A stretch of 64,000 bases of DNA from Sneathiella aquimaris (GTDB lineage Bacteria; Pseudomonadota; Alphaproteobacteria; Sneathiellales; Sneathiellaceae): assembly GCF_026409565.1 (NCBI RefSeq), contig NZ_CP112881.1:3107501-3171500 (forward strand), given 5' to 3'. This document shows, in pieces, positions 27,454-36,609 of the stretch (its first letter is position 1; each line of letters begins with the position of its first letter). The notes beneath the pieces are model-generated. The model was not told the origin of the DNA, did not search any database, and saw only the letters and a list, made by a program, of their open reading frames with translations. The translations under genes were made by a program, and so were the position numbers.

Positions 27454-28044
27454 CTACGCCGCGGCCTTCATCTTTCTTCTCCGAAGGAAAGCGAGCCCGG
27501 CAAGTCCGGCTGCGAAGAGTGGTAGCCCGGCAGGAAGGGGAACTGTTGTCAAAGAAGACGCAGAATAATACACAGAAAGATGGGACAGGCCTTGTGCACG
27601 ACCATGTCTATTGGTGAGTACATTTGCAGTTGTCCATTCACCAGAATTGAATGCCGTATCAATTAGATATGCGGCAAACCGGCTTCCAGATTTCAAGGTA
27701 AGCATGACAGTTGTGTAGCCCTTAAAATCAGCAATCGTCCAATCGCCGGATGTGCCACCGTTTGTCACACCTGAAAGCTGAAGCTTTCCGTCCCCGCCAG
27801 GACCATCGCTTTTAGCGGACAAGACCCAATCGTTGAAGCCAAACGGATTAATGGAAGAGCCGATCTGATTAGTATCATTTCCCAAATGAAATTCACACTG
27901 AGTAGAGGTTGTCAAATCTGCGCCAGAAACACCATTAAAAAGGGAAGCACCGGGTGTACAAGTTGCCGCAGTGACACTTTGCGCCGATACGAACCAAACC
28001 ACTGCAGTAGAGATCACTGCAACTGCTTTTAAAATGCGTTTCAT
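27454..28044 (-). CDS. VPLPA-CTERM sorting-domain protein
   Basis: A 196-residue exported protein. Signal peptide MKRILKAVAVISTAVVWFVSAQSVTA; the mature part begins ATCTPGASLF and is Gly/Ser/Asn-rich with few charges. The C-terminus has the full tripartite sorting signal: VPLPAGLP, a hydrophobic helix (LFAAGLAGLAFL) and the basic cluster RRRKMK. VPLPA-CTERM is an alphaproteobacterial relative of PEP-CTERM and is processed by an exosortase in strains with an exopolysaccharide locus. The middle domain has two cysteines (residues about 28 and 48) and is not a family that I can name. No exosortase is in the window. Confidence 0.87.
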   Translation of the reverse strand: MKRILKAVAVISTAVVWFVSAQSVTAATCTPGASLFNGVSGADLTTSTQCEFHLGNDTNQIGSSINPFGFNDWVLSAKSDGPGGDGKLQLSGVTNGGTSGDWTIADFKGYTTVMLTLKSGSRFAAYLIDTAFNSGEWTTANVLTNRHGRAQGLSHLSVYYSASSLTTVPLPAGLPLFAAGLAGLAFLRRRKMKAAA

Positions 28045-28204
28045 TATTCCATTCCTTCAGAAAACAACGTTTTCACTCAGCACTTTTATAATCCTGTCAG
28101 CAGCCTCGTAGAAGCATTTTCTTACAATTAACCATATTTTTGAGCAGATTTTGACCGATCTCACTCAAATGAATGATCGGATTTTGGTTAATTTATTACG
28201 AAAT

Positions 28205-28237
28205 AATCAGACCTAACCATTTTCGTCAGGCCTGATT
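28205..28237 (-). terminator. weak terminator-like hairpin after enoyl-CoA hydratase gene
   Basis: AATCAGACCT and AGGCCTGATT form an imperfect stem (8 of 10 pairs) about 27 nt past the hydratase stop. The minus-strand tail ATTTCGTAATAAATT is only moderately T-rich. Confidence 0.4.
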
Positions 28238-28263
28238 CGTATTGAAATATCCAAACTTCTAAT

Positions 28264-29067
28264 TCACTGACCATTGAATACAGGCATTTTCTTCTCGACA
28301 AATGCTTTCGCCGCACCTTTATGGTCTTCGGTTTCAAAACTACTCATCATATGAACAGCTTCCCAATCAAGAACCGTATTGAGATCAGAATGAAGCGCTT
28401 TGTTCAGGTTCTTCTTCATGAAACCGACGGCTACAGTCGGCAACGAGGCGAGTTCTTGGGCGAAGGCTTTTGCATCTTTTTCAAGGGCCTCCGCTGTCGA
28501 AATTCTGTTGACCATTCCAAGGTCAAGCGCCTCGGCACCAGACAGAACCCGGCCTGTAAAATACAGTTCTCGCGCTTTCGCCGCGCCGACGAGGTTCGTC
28601 AGGAAATAAGATCCGCCAAAATCACCAGACAGGCCAACCTTTGAAAAGGCAGTCGTAATTTTTGCGGTGTCGAGGGCAATTCGCAAGTCGCAAGCCATCG
28701 CAAGCGAGAAGCCAGCCCCTGCGGCTGGTCCCGGGATAACGGCCAAAGTCGGTTTTGGCATTTCGTGCAAGAAACGGCTGACTTCCATCCGCGCCCTGAG
28801 TTCGTCAACCTTTAGATTGAAGTCATATCCCGAACTGTCCGCCTTATCGACATTGTCGGCGAAAGATTTTACATCTCCGCCCGAGCAAAAGGCCCCTTCC
28901 GCACCCGTCAGCACCAACGCCCGTACTGATTTATCCGCGGCCAGACGCGGCAGCGCCTCCAACATGTCTGCAATCATGCCGCGTGTAAAAGCATTGCGGG
29001 CACTGGGTCGGTTCATCGTAAGGGTTGCCACACCGTCTTCAATTGTCTCAAGCAGATCCTGTGTCAT
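28264..29067 (-). CDS. enoyl-CoA hydratase/isomerase (crotonase) family protein
   Basis: A 267-residue crotonase-fold enzyme. Oxyanion-hole segments are GAEGAFCSGGDVKSF (about residues 55-69) and GPAAGAGFSLAMACDLRIA (about 110-128); the C-terminal helix ends FVEKKMPVFNGQ. The usual catalytic glutamate positions of true hydratases are not clearly recognisable, so hydratase, isomerase and hydrolase activities all remain possible. It is 78 nt downstream of the 2-oxoacid ferredoxin oxidoreductase gene on the same strand, consistent with amino-acid or acyl-CoA breakdown. Confidence 0.88.
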   Translation of the reverse strand: MTQDLLETIEDGVATLTMNRPSARNAFTRGMIADMLEALPRLAADKSVRALVLTGAEGAFCSGGDVKSFADNVDKADSSGYDFNLKVDELRARMEVSRFLHEMPKPTLAVIPGPAAGAGFSLAMACDLRIALDTAKITTAFSKVGLSGDFGGSYFLTNLVGAAKARELYFTGRVLSGAEALDLGMVNRISTAEALEKDAKAFAQELASLPTVAVGFMKKNLNKALHSDLNTVLDWEAVHMMSSFETEDHKGAAKAFVEKKMPVFNGQ

Positions 29068-29145
29068 TATTTGTTCCTTTTTTTATATATTTCACAAGTA
29101 CAGATTACGGTTCCGAACGATTGGACTTAAATGCCTCACTCCTCT

Positions 29146-32100
29146 TTATTCGGCCGCCAGCTTAGTATTTTCGCCATTCCGGAACCGGGACAGCAGACTT
29201 TCATGCTGAGCTTTTGCCGCCAGAAGGTGACGGTCTTTAACATGACCAAACCCACGAATATTCTCAGGAACCTCAGCAATTTCGACTGCCAGCGCATGAT
29301 TTTCAGCGCTCAGTTTATCCAAAAGTTCACTGACCGTTTCGCAATATTGTTGAATAAGAGCAACTTCGCCTTTTCTTTCCTCGGTTTTTCCAAACGGATC
29401 CAAAGACGTGCCGCGGAGGAATTTCAACCGGGCAAGCAACTTGAAGGCCACCATCATCCAAGGGCCAAATTCCTGCTTCTTCAGATGTCCCGTCTCTTTA
29501 TCTTTTTTAGCAAGAACGGGCGGCGCCAAATGAAACTTGAGCTTGAAATCACCCTCAAACTGTTCCGCAATCTTTTGTGCAAATTGCCCGTTGGTGTACA
29601 AGCGTGCGACTTCATATTCATCTTTATAAGCCATCAATTTGAACAGGTAGCGGGCAACAGCTCGGGACAACATGTCATTTTGCCCGGGGAGGGCCGCTTC
29701 TTTTTGCCGTACCTTTTCGACAAGGTTGAGATATTGTTTTGCGTATCGCTTGCTTTGGTAGGCGGTCAAGAAGTCAAAACGATGTTTGATCATCTCGTCC
29801 AGCGTTTCAGGCTTTTTCTCAAACGACAAAGGAGTTTCAGGCAACGCTATTTGCTTAACCAGCGTTTCATCCGTAACCGCCTTGCGCCCCCACGCAAAAC
29901 TGCGTTTATTTGCCTCAATCGCGACACCGTTCAATTCGATCGCCTGCTCGATAGATGCAAGCTTCAATGGAATGGTCCCTTTTTGAAATGCGACGCCCAA
30001 AAGGAAGAGATTGGCGGCAATGGAATCGCCCATTAACGCTGTCGCAAGCGTTGTACTATCAACAAATTCCGCTTTTTCCCGACCGATTGCGTCCGCAACC
30101 AACTGAGTCAATGCTTCCCGGTCCATCGCAAGATCCGGGGCTAATGTAAAGGCAGCAACCGGAACCACATGGTCATTAATAATCGCCCGAGTTCTTCCCA
30201 ACCCGTAACTTTTAAGAGCATCCTGTCCGGCAGCAACCACCAGATCGCACCCAACAACGAGGTCTGTTTGCTGATTGGGAATGCGCGTGCCTCCGAGATC
30301 AGCCGCTGTTGGCGTGATACGAACATGGCTCATTACCGCACCATTTTTCTGCGCAAGACCAGTTTGATCCAGAATAGACGCGCCTTTTCCTTCTAAGTGG
30401 GCCGCCATCCCCAGTAAGGCGCCGATTGTTACGACACCTGTTCCGCCAATACCCGTGACAAGTATATTATAGGAGCCGGATATTTCGGGTGTCGTTGGTT
30501 CAGGCAAACCCGCGGCGGGATTGGAAACGTCAACATCAGAAGAAGAGACTTCTTTTTTCTCAGGCTTTTTCAACGCCCCGCCTTCGACCGTCACAAAACT
30601 GGGACAAAACCCTTTGACACATGAAAAATCCTTGTTGCAGGAAGATTGATCGATGACCCGCTTACGGCCAAGCTCCGTTTCAAGCGGTTTAACAGAAACG
30701 CAGTTGGACACTACACCGCAATCCCCGCAACCTTCACAGACCAGATCATTGATAAAAGCGCGCTTCGCAGGATCCGGGAAGGTCCCTCTTTTGCGGCGGC
30801 GACGTTTTTCAGCGGCGCATGTCTGATCATAAATCAAAACACTAACACCCTTAACGTCTCTTAAGGTGCGCTGTACACTATCCAGATCATCCCGATGATG
30901 GATGGTAACACCGGGCGCCCACCGCGTCTGGCTATCATATTTTTCAGGTTCATCCGTTACAACGACGATCTTTTTCGTTCCCTCAGCATGGACCTGTTGA
31001 CTGATTTGCCAAGGACTTAAAGGGCCATCAAAAGGCTGCCCACCGGTCATGGCAACGGCATCGTTAAACAATATTTTGTAGGTGATATTCACATCTGCGG
31101 CCGCCGCTGCCCGGATCGCCATTAGACCAGAATGATAATAAGTCCCATCCCCCAGATTTTGAAAGATATGTTCTTCATTGGTAAACGGTGCCTGACCAAT
31201 CCAGTTAGCCCCTTCCGCTCCCATATGAGTATATGTCTGCGTGCGCCGATTAGGCATATAAACAGCCATTGTATGGCACCCGATACCAGCCATGGCACGA
31301 CTGCCTTCCGGCACATTCGTGGACGAATTATGAGGGCAGCCTGAACAAAACCAAGGGGACCTTGACACCGGTGCTGCCGGCATTGCATTTCCGCTTTCGT
31401 TCGCTTCTGCGACGGCAATTCCGTCTATCAGTGATTTGGGCAAGTCGCGAATTTTTAATCGAGACGCGATTGCGCTTGCAACCTCACCAGGCGTTAGTTC
31501 TCCATCGGAAGAGAGAAGAAATGCGCCTGCCGGGTCTGTTTTACCGACCAATCGTGGACGCGCTTCCATGTCGTAGAGAATGCGTGCGGCCTGCTCTTCA
31601 ATCAGGCTTCGCTTCTCCTCGACAACCAGGATTTCGTCCAGACCCTTGGCAAAATTTTGTAAACCTGTCGGCTCCAACGGCCAGGTACAGGCAACCTTAT
31701 AAACGGAAAGACCAATTTCTTCGGCGATCTCTTGAGTAATACCAAGATCTGACAGGGCCTGCTCAACATCCAGCCAGGATTTACCGGTTGTGACAATACC
31801 AAACTTTCGGGTCGCGCTGTCTTTGGTGATCTTATCCAACCCATTGACCCGTACAAATTCCTTAACCATGGGAATTTTATGGCGCACCAGGCGTTCTTCT
31901 TGTGCGATTGCACTATCTGGCCAACGCAAATGTACGCCGCCCACAGGCTCTTCGATTGTATCCGGAATTCTGACCTGCACCCGATCGTCGCCCACATAGG
32001 CCGTCGCAGAACTTTCCACTGTATCGGTAAGACATTTCATTCCCACCCAGCAGCCGCTGTAACGACTCATAGCCAGTGCATAAAGACCATAGTCCAAATA

Positions 32101-32649
32101 TTCCTGCACCGTCGCCGGGTTCAAAACAGGGATCATCGCCGCAGCCATCGCCTGTTCACTCTGATGGGCAACCGTTGATGATTTTGCAGTATGGTCGTCC
32201 CCCATCAATACGAGGACGCCGCCATTTTTTGATGTTCCGGCCATATTGCCATGTTTGAAGACATCACCGGACCGATCGACACCGGGCCCCTTGCCGTACC
32301 AGATACCAAAAACACCGTCATAATCTGATTTTCCAGACAAGTGCAGTTGCTGGGTTCCCCAAATGCTGGTTGCCGCCAGATCCTCATTCACGCCGGGCTG
32401 AAATTCAATATTATTATTTTTTAGAAAGGGTTTGGCTTTCCATAAACTCTGATCGTAAAGCCCCAACGGAGATCCCCGATATCCCGAAATGAACCCGCCT
32501 GTTTTCAAGCCTGCTGCGACATCCCGCTGTCTTTGCATCATCGGAATACGAACCAACGCCTGCGTCCCTGTAATAAAAACCTGACCTTCATCAAGTTCAT
32601 ATTTATCGTCCAATGTGACCGGGTTTTCGCGCATGGAACTGTTATTCAT
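29146..32649 (-). CDS. indolepyruvate ferredoxin oxidoreductase family protein (fused alpha/gamma)
   Basis: A 1167-residue fusion that oxidatively decarboxylates aryl- or branched 2-oxo acids to acyl-CoA with ferredoxin-type acceptors. Order: thiamine-binding pyrimidine-type domain (SGYRGSPLGLYD, GDDHTAKSSTVAHQSE), TPP-binding domain (CSGCPHNSSTNVPEG, AMAGIGCHTMA, GDGTYYHSG, NDAVAMTGGQPFDG), a cysteine-rich segment (CEGCGDCG, CNKDFSCVKGFCPSF) for Fe-S, then the gamma domain (GIGGTGVVTIGALLGMAAHLEGKGA) and a helical C-terminus. This long form is common in proteobacteria. ATG 32649 follows GAGGCCACTTC. A terminator separates it from the liv operon upstream. Confidence 0.93.
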   Translation of the reverse strand: MNNSSMRENPVTLDDKYELDEGQVFITGTQALVRIPMMQRQRDVAAGLKTGGFISGYRGSPLGLYDQSLWKAKPFLKNNNIEFQPGVNEDLAATSIWGTQQLHLSGKSDYDGVFGIWYGKGPGVDRSGDVFKHGNMAGTSKNGGVLVLMGDDHTAKSSTVAHQSEQAMAAAMIPVLNPATVQEYLDYGLYALAMSRYSGCWVGMKCLTDTVESSATAYVGDDRVQVRIPDTIEEPVGGVHLRWPDSAIAQEERLVRHKIPMVKEFVRVNGLDKITKDSATRKFGIVTTGKSWLDVEQALSDLGITQEIAEEIGLSVYKVACTWPLEPTGLQNFAKGLDEILVVEEKRSLIEEQAARILYDMEARPRLVGKTDPAGAFLLSSDGELTPGEVASAIASRLKIRDLPKSLIDGIAVAEANESGNAMPAAPVSRSPWFCSGCPHNSSTNVPEGSRAMAGIGCHTMAVYMPNRRTQTYTHMGAEGANWIGQAPFTNEEHIFQNLGDGTYYHSGLMAIRAAAAADVNITYKILFNDAVAMTGGQPFDGPLSPWQISQQVHAEGTKKIVVVTDEPEKYDSQTRWAPGVTIHHRDDLDSVQRTLRDVKGVSVLIYDQTCAAEKRRRRKRGTFPDPAKRAFINDLVCEGCGDCGVVSNCVSVKPLETELGRKRVIDQSSCNKDFSCVKGFCPSFVTVEGGALKKPEKKEVSSSDVDVSNPAAGLPEPTTPEISGSYNILVTGIGGTGVVTIGALLGMAAHLEGKGASILDQTGLAQKNGAVMSHVRITPTAADLGGTRIPNQQTDLVVGCDLVVAAGQDALKSYGLGRTRAIINDHVVPVAAFTLAPDLAMDREALTQLVADAIGREKAEFVDSTTLATALMGDSIAANLFLLGVAFQKGTIPLKLASIEQAIELNGVAIEANKRSFAWGRKAVTDETLVKQIALPETPLSFEKKPETLDEMIKHRFDFLTAYQSKRYAKQYLNLVEKVRQKEAALPGQNDMLSRAVARYLFKLMAYKDEYEVARLYTNGQFAQKIAEQFEGDFKLKFHLAPPVLAKKDKETGHLKKQEFGPWMMVAFKLLARLKFLRGTSLDPFGKTEERKGEVALIQQYCETVSELLDKLSAENHALAVEIAEVPENIRGFGHVKDRHLLAAKAQHESLLSRFRNGENTKLAAE

Positions 32650-32751
32650 GAAGTGGCCTCTTGCTCAGACATTTATATTTTTCACGCCAGAGATATGGGC
32701 ATGGCGCTTTTGAGGTGATCATACAGGAAATAAAGTACGATCAAAATAAGA

Positions 32752-32791
32752 AAGGCGGCGCCCGCCCGGGCAGCCGGGTTGGCACCGCCTT
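32752..32791 (-). terminator. terminator of the liv operon
   Basis: On the minus strand AAGGCGGTGCC pairs with GGCGCCGCCTT (one G-U), with an inner CCCGG/CCGGG stem, then TTCTTATTTTG. It begins 23 nt after the livF stop codon. Confidence 0.8.
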
Positions 32792-32813
32792 CTCAACCGC
32801 TATCAAACAGGGC

Positions 32814-33509
32814 CTAGACCTCGAGCCATTCCTTGCGGATATGCTCATTAGCCTTAAGTTCATCAGGTGTTCCCTCGTACACCATATGACCGTGCCCCAT
32901 TACATATAGTCGGTGAGAAATCTTCAAGGCGATCGCCAGTTTTTGTTCAACCAGCAAGATGGAAACACCTCGATTAGCAATTTCCGAAAGCAATCGGCCG
33001 ACCTGCTCTACAATTTTAGGCGCAAGCCCCTCTGTAGGTTCATCGATCATAACGAGATCAGGATCCCCCATGAGCGTTCTGCACATCGTCAGCATTTGCT
33101 GTTCTCCACCAGACAGCACACCAGCATCAACATCCGCCCGGGTTCTAAGGTTGGGAAACATTTCAAACATGTCTTCCATCTTCCAACGCCCCTGCTTCTT
33201 CATATCCTTGATACCAAGAAGCAGGTTTTGCCGGACCGTCAGCCCAGGAAAAACATCGCGGTTTTCCGGAACATAACCAAGCCCCGCGTTGGCGATCTCA
33301 TGTTCCTTCATGCCCGCGATTTCCTTGCCTTTAAAACGGACTGAACCATGTGGCGGAACTTCACCCATTATAGACTTAATGGTTGTGGAGCGCCCGACAC
33401 CGTTCCGCCCGAGAAGAGAGACAATCTCCCCTTCTTTCACATGGAAATTGACCCCTTGCAAGATATGGCTTTTGCCGTAGTAGGCATTTAAATCAGTTAC
33501 CTCAAGCAT
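32814..33509 (-). CDS. livF: branched-chain amino-acid ABC transporter ATP-binding protein LivF
   Basis: A 231-residue ATPase of the LivF type. MLEVTDLNAYYGKSHILQGVNF starts at ATG 33509, overlapping the livG stop by 8 nt; a longer frame to 33653 is only the shadow of livG. The signature LSGGEQQMLTMCRTLM, Walker B LVMIDEPTEGLAP and switch region LLVEQKL are normal. Walker A reads GRNGVGRSTT: the lysine expected at residue 40 is arginine (codon CGC). This variant may be tolerated in a LivF subgroup or may weaken hydrolysis. Last gene of livK-H-M-G-F, followed by a strong terminator. Confidence 0.93.
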   Translation of the reverse strand: MLEVTDLNAYYGKSHILQGVNFHVKEGEIVSLLGRNGVGRSTTIKSIMGEVPPHGSVRFKGKEIAGMKEHEIANAGLGYVPENRDVFPGLTVRQNLLLGIKDMKKQGRWKMEDMFEMFPNLRTRADVDAGVLSGGEQQMLTMCRTLMGDPDLVMIDEPTEGLAPKIVEQVGRLLSEIANRGVSILLVEQKLAIALKISHRLYVMGHGHMVYEGTPDELKANEHIRKEWLEV

Positions 33510-34257
33510 GCTCTGCCTCCGCACCCAGATAGGCCTCCTGGACCGCTTTATTATTCCGGATATTCTGGGGTGTATCCGTTGCGATAATCTCGCCATACAC
33601 AAGCACAGAAATCCGATCAGCAAGATCAAAAACCACGCCCATGTCGTGCTCAACCATCACAAGGGTCTTGCCTTCAGTAATTTTTCGGATCAACGCCATG
33701 GCCTGATCCGTTTCGGAATGGCTCATACCAGCGGTTGGTTCATCCAGCATGATCACATCGGCGCCCCCCGCAGAGGCAATACCAATTTCCAAGGCCCGTT
33801 GTTCAGCATAGGTCAAAACACCGGCAGGAACGTGCTGACGTGAGGTCAGTCCGATCTCTTCCAGCACTTCGGCCGTTCGTTTATTCAGCTCTTTTTCCCG
33901 GTCAACCAGATGCCAGAAAGAATATTTGTAATCCTTTACCCACATCAAACCGCACCGAACATTTTCAAAGACGCTTAACATCGGGAAAATATTGGTAACC
34001 TGAAAACTCCGGGACAGACCCTTACGGTAGATTTCATAAGGAGGAAGGTTGCTGATATCTTCACCGTTCAGCGACACTTGGCCTCCTGACAAATCGTACC
34101 GGCCACTAATCAAGTGAAACAAAGTTGATTTACCGGCCCCATTCGGACCAATAATCGCATGTCTTTCACCCTTTGCGATGTCCAGATTAACACCTCGGAT
34201 AATCTCGGTCGGCCCGAAGCTTTTCCGAACATCTTCCAGTAAAATAGCAGACGTCAT
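33502..34257 (-). CDS. livG: branched-chain amino-acid ABC transporter ATP-binding protein LivG
   Basis: A 251-residue ATPase with canonical Walker A GPNGAGKST, the long LivG-type loop after it (SGRYDLSGGQVSLNGEDISNLPPYEIYRKGLSRSFQ), an LTYAEQRALEIG signature variant typical of LivG, and VIMLDEPTAGMSHSE Walker B. It pairs with LivF as the two ATPase subunits. Starts 1 nt after livM's stop codon. Confidence 0.94.
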   Translation of the reverse strand: MTSAILLEDVRKSFGPTEIIRGVNLDIAKGERHAIIGPNGAGKSTLFHLISGRYDLSGGQVSLNGEDISNLPPYEIYRKGLSRSFQVTNIFPMLSVFENVRCGLMWVKDYKYSFWHLVDREKELNKRTAEVLEEIGLTSRQHVPAGVLTYAEQRALEIGIASAGGADVIMLDEPTAGMSHSETDQAMALIRKITEGKTLVMVEHDMGVVFDLADRISVLVYGEIIATDTPQNIRNNKAVQEAYLGAEAEHA

Positions 34258-34258
34258 T

Positions 34259-35551
34259 TTACGCTCCCTCCTCTGAGTTTAGAGGTGCGTTAGCAACCTC
34301 CCAGGCTTCTCGCAACTGAGGCATTTGAGTTTTCGTTAAATAAGCACCGACGGTTCCAAGAATACCAACGATCACCCATGGAAGAACTGTATGCGTATCA
34401 AAATCCATTCCGATCAATGTCATCTGGGTTTCACCAACAGCCGCAGAACGAACGTGGTGGATCATTTCAAGGAAACCAACAATACCGGCCAGCATCATCA
34501 ATGTTGGAATGCCTGCCCGAATGTAGGGAACCAGCAAACCGTTCAGCCGTTTCATCCGATAGGCTGGAATATGCATCGCCATAATGCCGGTCAGTCCTTG
34601 CGGAACATACATAACCGTCAGCACGAACATAACACCAACATAGAGCTGCCAGATTTCCGTGTAATTGCTGAGCAGCGTTTGCAGAAGGGTAAAGATGACA
34701 GCGCCAACAATAGGTCCAATAAAGAAGCCTACGCCACCGATATACGTCATCAGAAGTACAACACCCGATGTTAGAGCATTGAGGTTTTCCTCTGTTACAA
34801 TCTCAAAGTTGATCGCAAACAGTCCCCCGGCGATACCCGCAAAGAAGCCTGACGCACAAAATGAGATAAACCGGACTTTCCGCTGCGAATAGCCGATAAA
34901 CTCGATCCGTTCGTCATTGTCACGTACAGCGTTCGCCATACGTCCCATTGGCGTACGGGAGAACAGATACATCAAACCGATTGTGACAAACGCCCAAGCG
35001 GCAATCAGGTAATAGACTTCGATATCCTGGGCAAAATCGACATCCATAATAACCGGCCCCATGGTCCGATCACCGCTGACACCTTCTTCGCCACCAAAGA
35101 AGGCAACAAAGATCAAAGAACTTGCCGCAATCAGTTCGCCAATTCCCAACGAAATCATCGCAAAGACGGTGCCGGCGCGCCGTGTCGAGAAACTGCCGAC
35201 AATCACCGCAAACACCAAACCGATCAGGCCACCGAAAATTGGAAGGAAAATCATCGGAAGAACAATGATTTCATCTTCAATATAATTCATGAAATGGACG
35301 GACATAAATCCGCCAAGACCGAAATAGACGGCATGGCCGAAAGACAGCATCCCACCCTGACCAAGAAGCATATTATAGCTCAAGGCAAAGATGATAAAGA
35401 TACCCATCAGGTTCATCGTATAAACAGCGATATTACTGCTGAAAATAAACGGTAAAACGATAAGTGTTACAGCAAGGAAAATCCAGGGACCAAAACGCTT
35501 TGCGAACGGTGCGGACATTCCTCCTGCCTGCGCATTTGTAATTTCACTCAT
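34259..35551 (-). CDS. livM: branched-chain amino-acid ABC transporter permease LivM
   Basis: A 430-residue permease with about ten transmembrane helices. The conserved core (NLMGIFIIFALSYNMLLGQGGMLSFGHAVYFGLGGF, SLGIGELIAASSLIF, GMSRTPMGR-like SRTPMGRMANAVRDND and GLFAINFEIVTEENLN) identifies LivM. The C-terminus carries two or three extra helices (about residues 340-415) beyond the usual 330-residue LivM. Overlaps livH's stop codon by 4 nt (ATGA). Confidence 0.92.
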   Translation of the reverse strand: MSEITNAQAGGMSAPFAKRFGPWIFLAVTLIVLPFIFSSNIAVYTMNLMGIFIIFALSYNMLLGQGGMLSFGHAVYFGLGGFMSVHFMNYIEDEIIVLPMIFLPIFGGLIGLVFAVIVGSFSTRRAGTVFAMISLGIGELIAASSLIFVAFFGGEEGVSGDRTMGPVIMDVDFAQDIEVYYLIAAWAFVTIGLMYLFSRTPMGRMANAVRDNDERIEFIGYSQRKVRFISFCASGFFAGIAGGLFAINFEIVTEENLNALTSGVVLLMTYIGGVGFFIGPIVGAVIFTLLQTLLSNYTEIWQLYVGVMFVLTVMYVPQGLTGIMAMHIPAYRMKRLNGLLVPYIRAGIPTLMMLAGIVGFLEMIHHVRSAAVGETQMTLIGMDFDTHTVLPWVIVGILGTVGAYLTKTQMPQLREAWEVANAPLNSEEGA

Positions 35552-36498
35552 GTTTCACGCTTCCCAAACAGACCTGTCGGACGGAAGATCAGGATCAACA
35601 CCAGCAACAAATATGGTAAAATTGGCGCCACTTGCGGCAGGGACAAAGTCCACAAATCCCGAAGGGCACTTTCTGTATCTGTTGTTATGTTGAAGGCGGA
35701 TAGAAGATCGCTGACGGAATAATCCAATGCAATTGCAAAGGTTTGTAGCAAGCCGATCAATAGCGATGCAACAAACGCACCTGCCAAAGAGCCAAGGCCA
35801 CCAACAACCACAATCACAAACACGATACTTCCAAGCACCACGGCCATTCCGGGGAATGTTCCCAGCGCCGGACCAGCGATAACACCGGCCAGACCCGCAA
35901 GGGCACAGCCTACGCCAAATACACCCATAAACACCAACGGCACATTATGCCCCAGCATAGCTGTCATATTAGGTTGCGTGATCGCTGCCTGAATGATCAG
36001 CCCTACACGAGAGCGTGTCAGAATGAGCAGGAGCATTATGAAGATGGCGATGGAAACCAGCAGCATGAACGCTTTGTAAGCCGGAAAGTCCTGACCGAAA
36101 AAGGTAAATAGAGAAAACTGCAGGATTTCTGGCTCGTGGTAGGCTTTCGTATCTTTACCCCAGATGAACTGGACGATTTCTTCGATAAGGAAGGCGAGAC
36201 CGAAAGTAAAGATCAGCTCGGCAACATGTCCCCATCGGTGAACATATCGTAATCCATATCTTTCAATCATGGCTCCTAACAAGCCAACAACAATCGGGGC
36301 AACAATCAACCCGATCCAAAACCCGACATATAGACTGATTGTATAGGCAAAATAAGCGCCAAGCATATAGAAGCTGGCGTGGGCAAAGTTCAAAACACCC
36401 ATCATAGAGAAGATTAGTGTCAAACCACTTGCCAACATGAAGAGCAACAGCCCTGTCACAATCCCGTTTAATAGGGAAAAGAATATCAATTCAAACAT
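35548..36498 (-). CDS. livH: branched-chain amino-acid ABC transporter permease LivH
   Basis: A 316-residue permease with about eight helices. LNGIVTGLLLFMLASGLTLIFSMMGVLNFAHASFYMLGAYFAY at the N-terminus and GVGCALAGLAGVIAGP and VVVGGLGSLAGAFVASLLIG later are the LivH signature regions. Translationally coupled to livM. It is separated from the binding-protein gene by 111 nt containing a 12-bp hairpin. Confidence 0.94.
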   Translation of the reverse strand: MFELIFFSLLNGIVTGLLLFMLASGLTLIFSMMGVLNFAHASFYMLGAYFAYTISLYVGFWIGLIVAPIVVGLLGAMIERYGLRYVHRWGHVAELIFTFGLAFLIEEIVQFIWGKDTKAYHEPEILQFSLFTFFGQDFPAYKAFMLLVSIAIFIMLLLILTRSRVGLIIQAAITQPNMTAMLGHNVPLVFMGVFGVGCALAGLAGVIAGPALGTFPGMAVVLGSIVFVIVVVGGLGSLAGAFVASLLIGLLQTFAIALDYSVSDLLSAFNITTDTESALRDLWTLSLPQVAPILPYLLLVLILIFRPTGLFGKRET

Positions 36499-36555
36499 TG
36501 GTTGAATCTCTTTTACGCAAAATGAGAGGGAACAGATCTTACGTCTGCTTAAAGA

Positions 36556-36584
36556 GAGCTGCCTGACACAGAGTCAGGCAGCTC
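36556..36584 (-). terminator. intercistronic hairpin between livK-like and livH (attenuator or mRNA stabiliser)
   Basis: Perfect 12-bp stem GAGCTGCCTGAC / GTCAGGCAGCTC with a 5-nt loop (ACAGA on plus). On the minus strand it is followed by TCTTTAAG, a weak U tract. A partial terminator here would give more binding protein than membrane subunits, a common arrangement. Confidence 0.7.
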
Positions 36585-36609
36585 GAGTAACCCTAGAAGT
36601 AAAACGCCA

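Noticed and set aside
29131-30036. 301-codon frame antisense to the indolepyruvate ferredoxin oxidoreductase gene
   Set aside because: Composition is that of a shadow frame; the minus-strand gene is unambiguous over the whole interval.
32814-33653. Long form of LivF beginning at 33653
   Set aside because: The extra 48 residues are out of frame with livG coding sequence and show no LivF similarity; ATG 33509 is the standard start.
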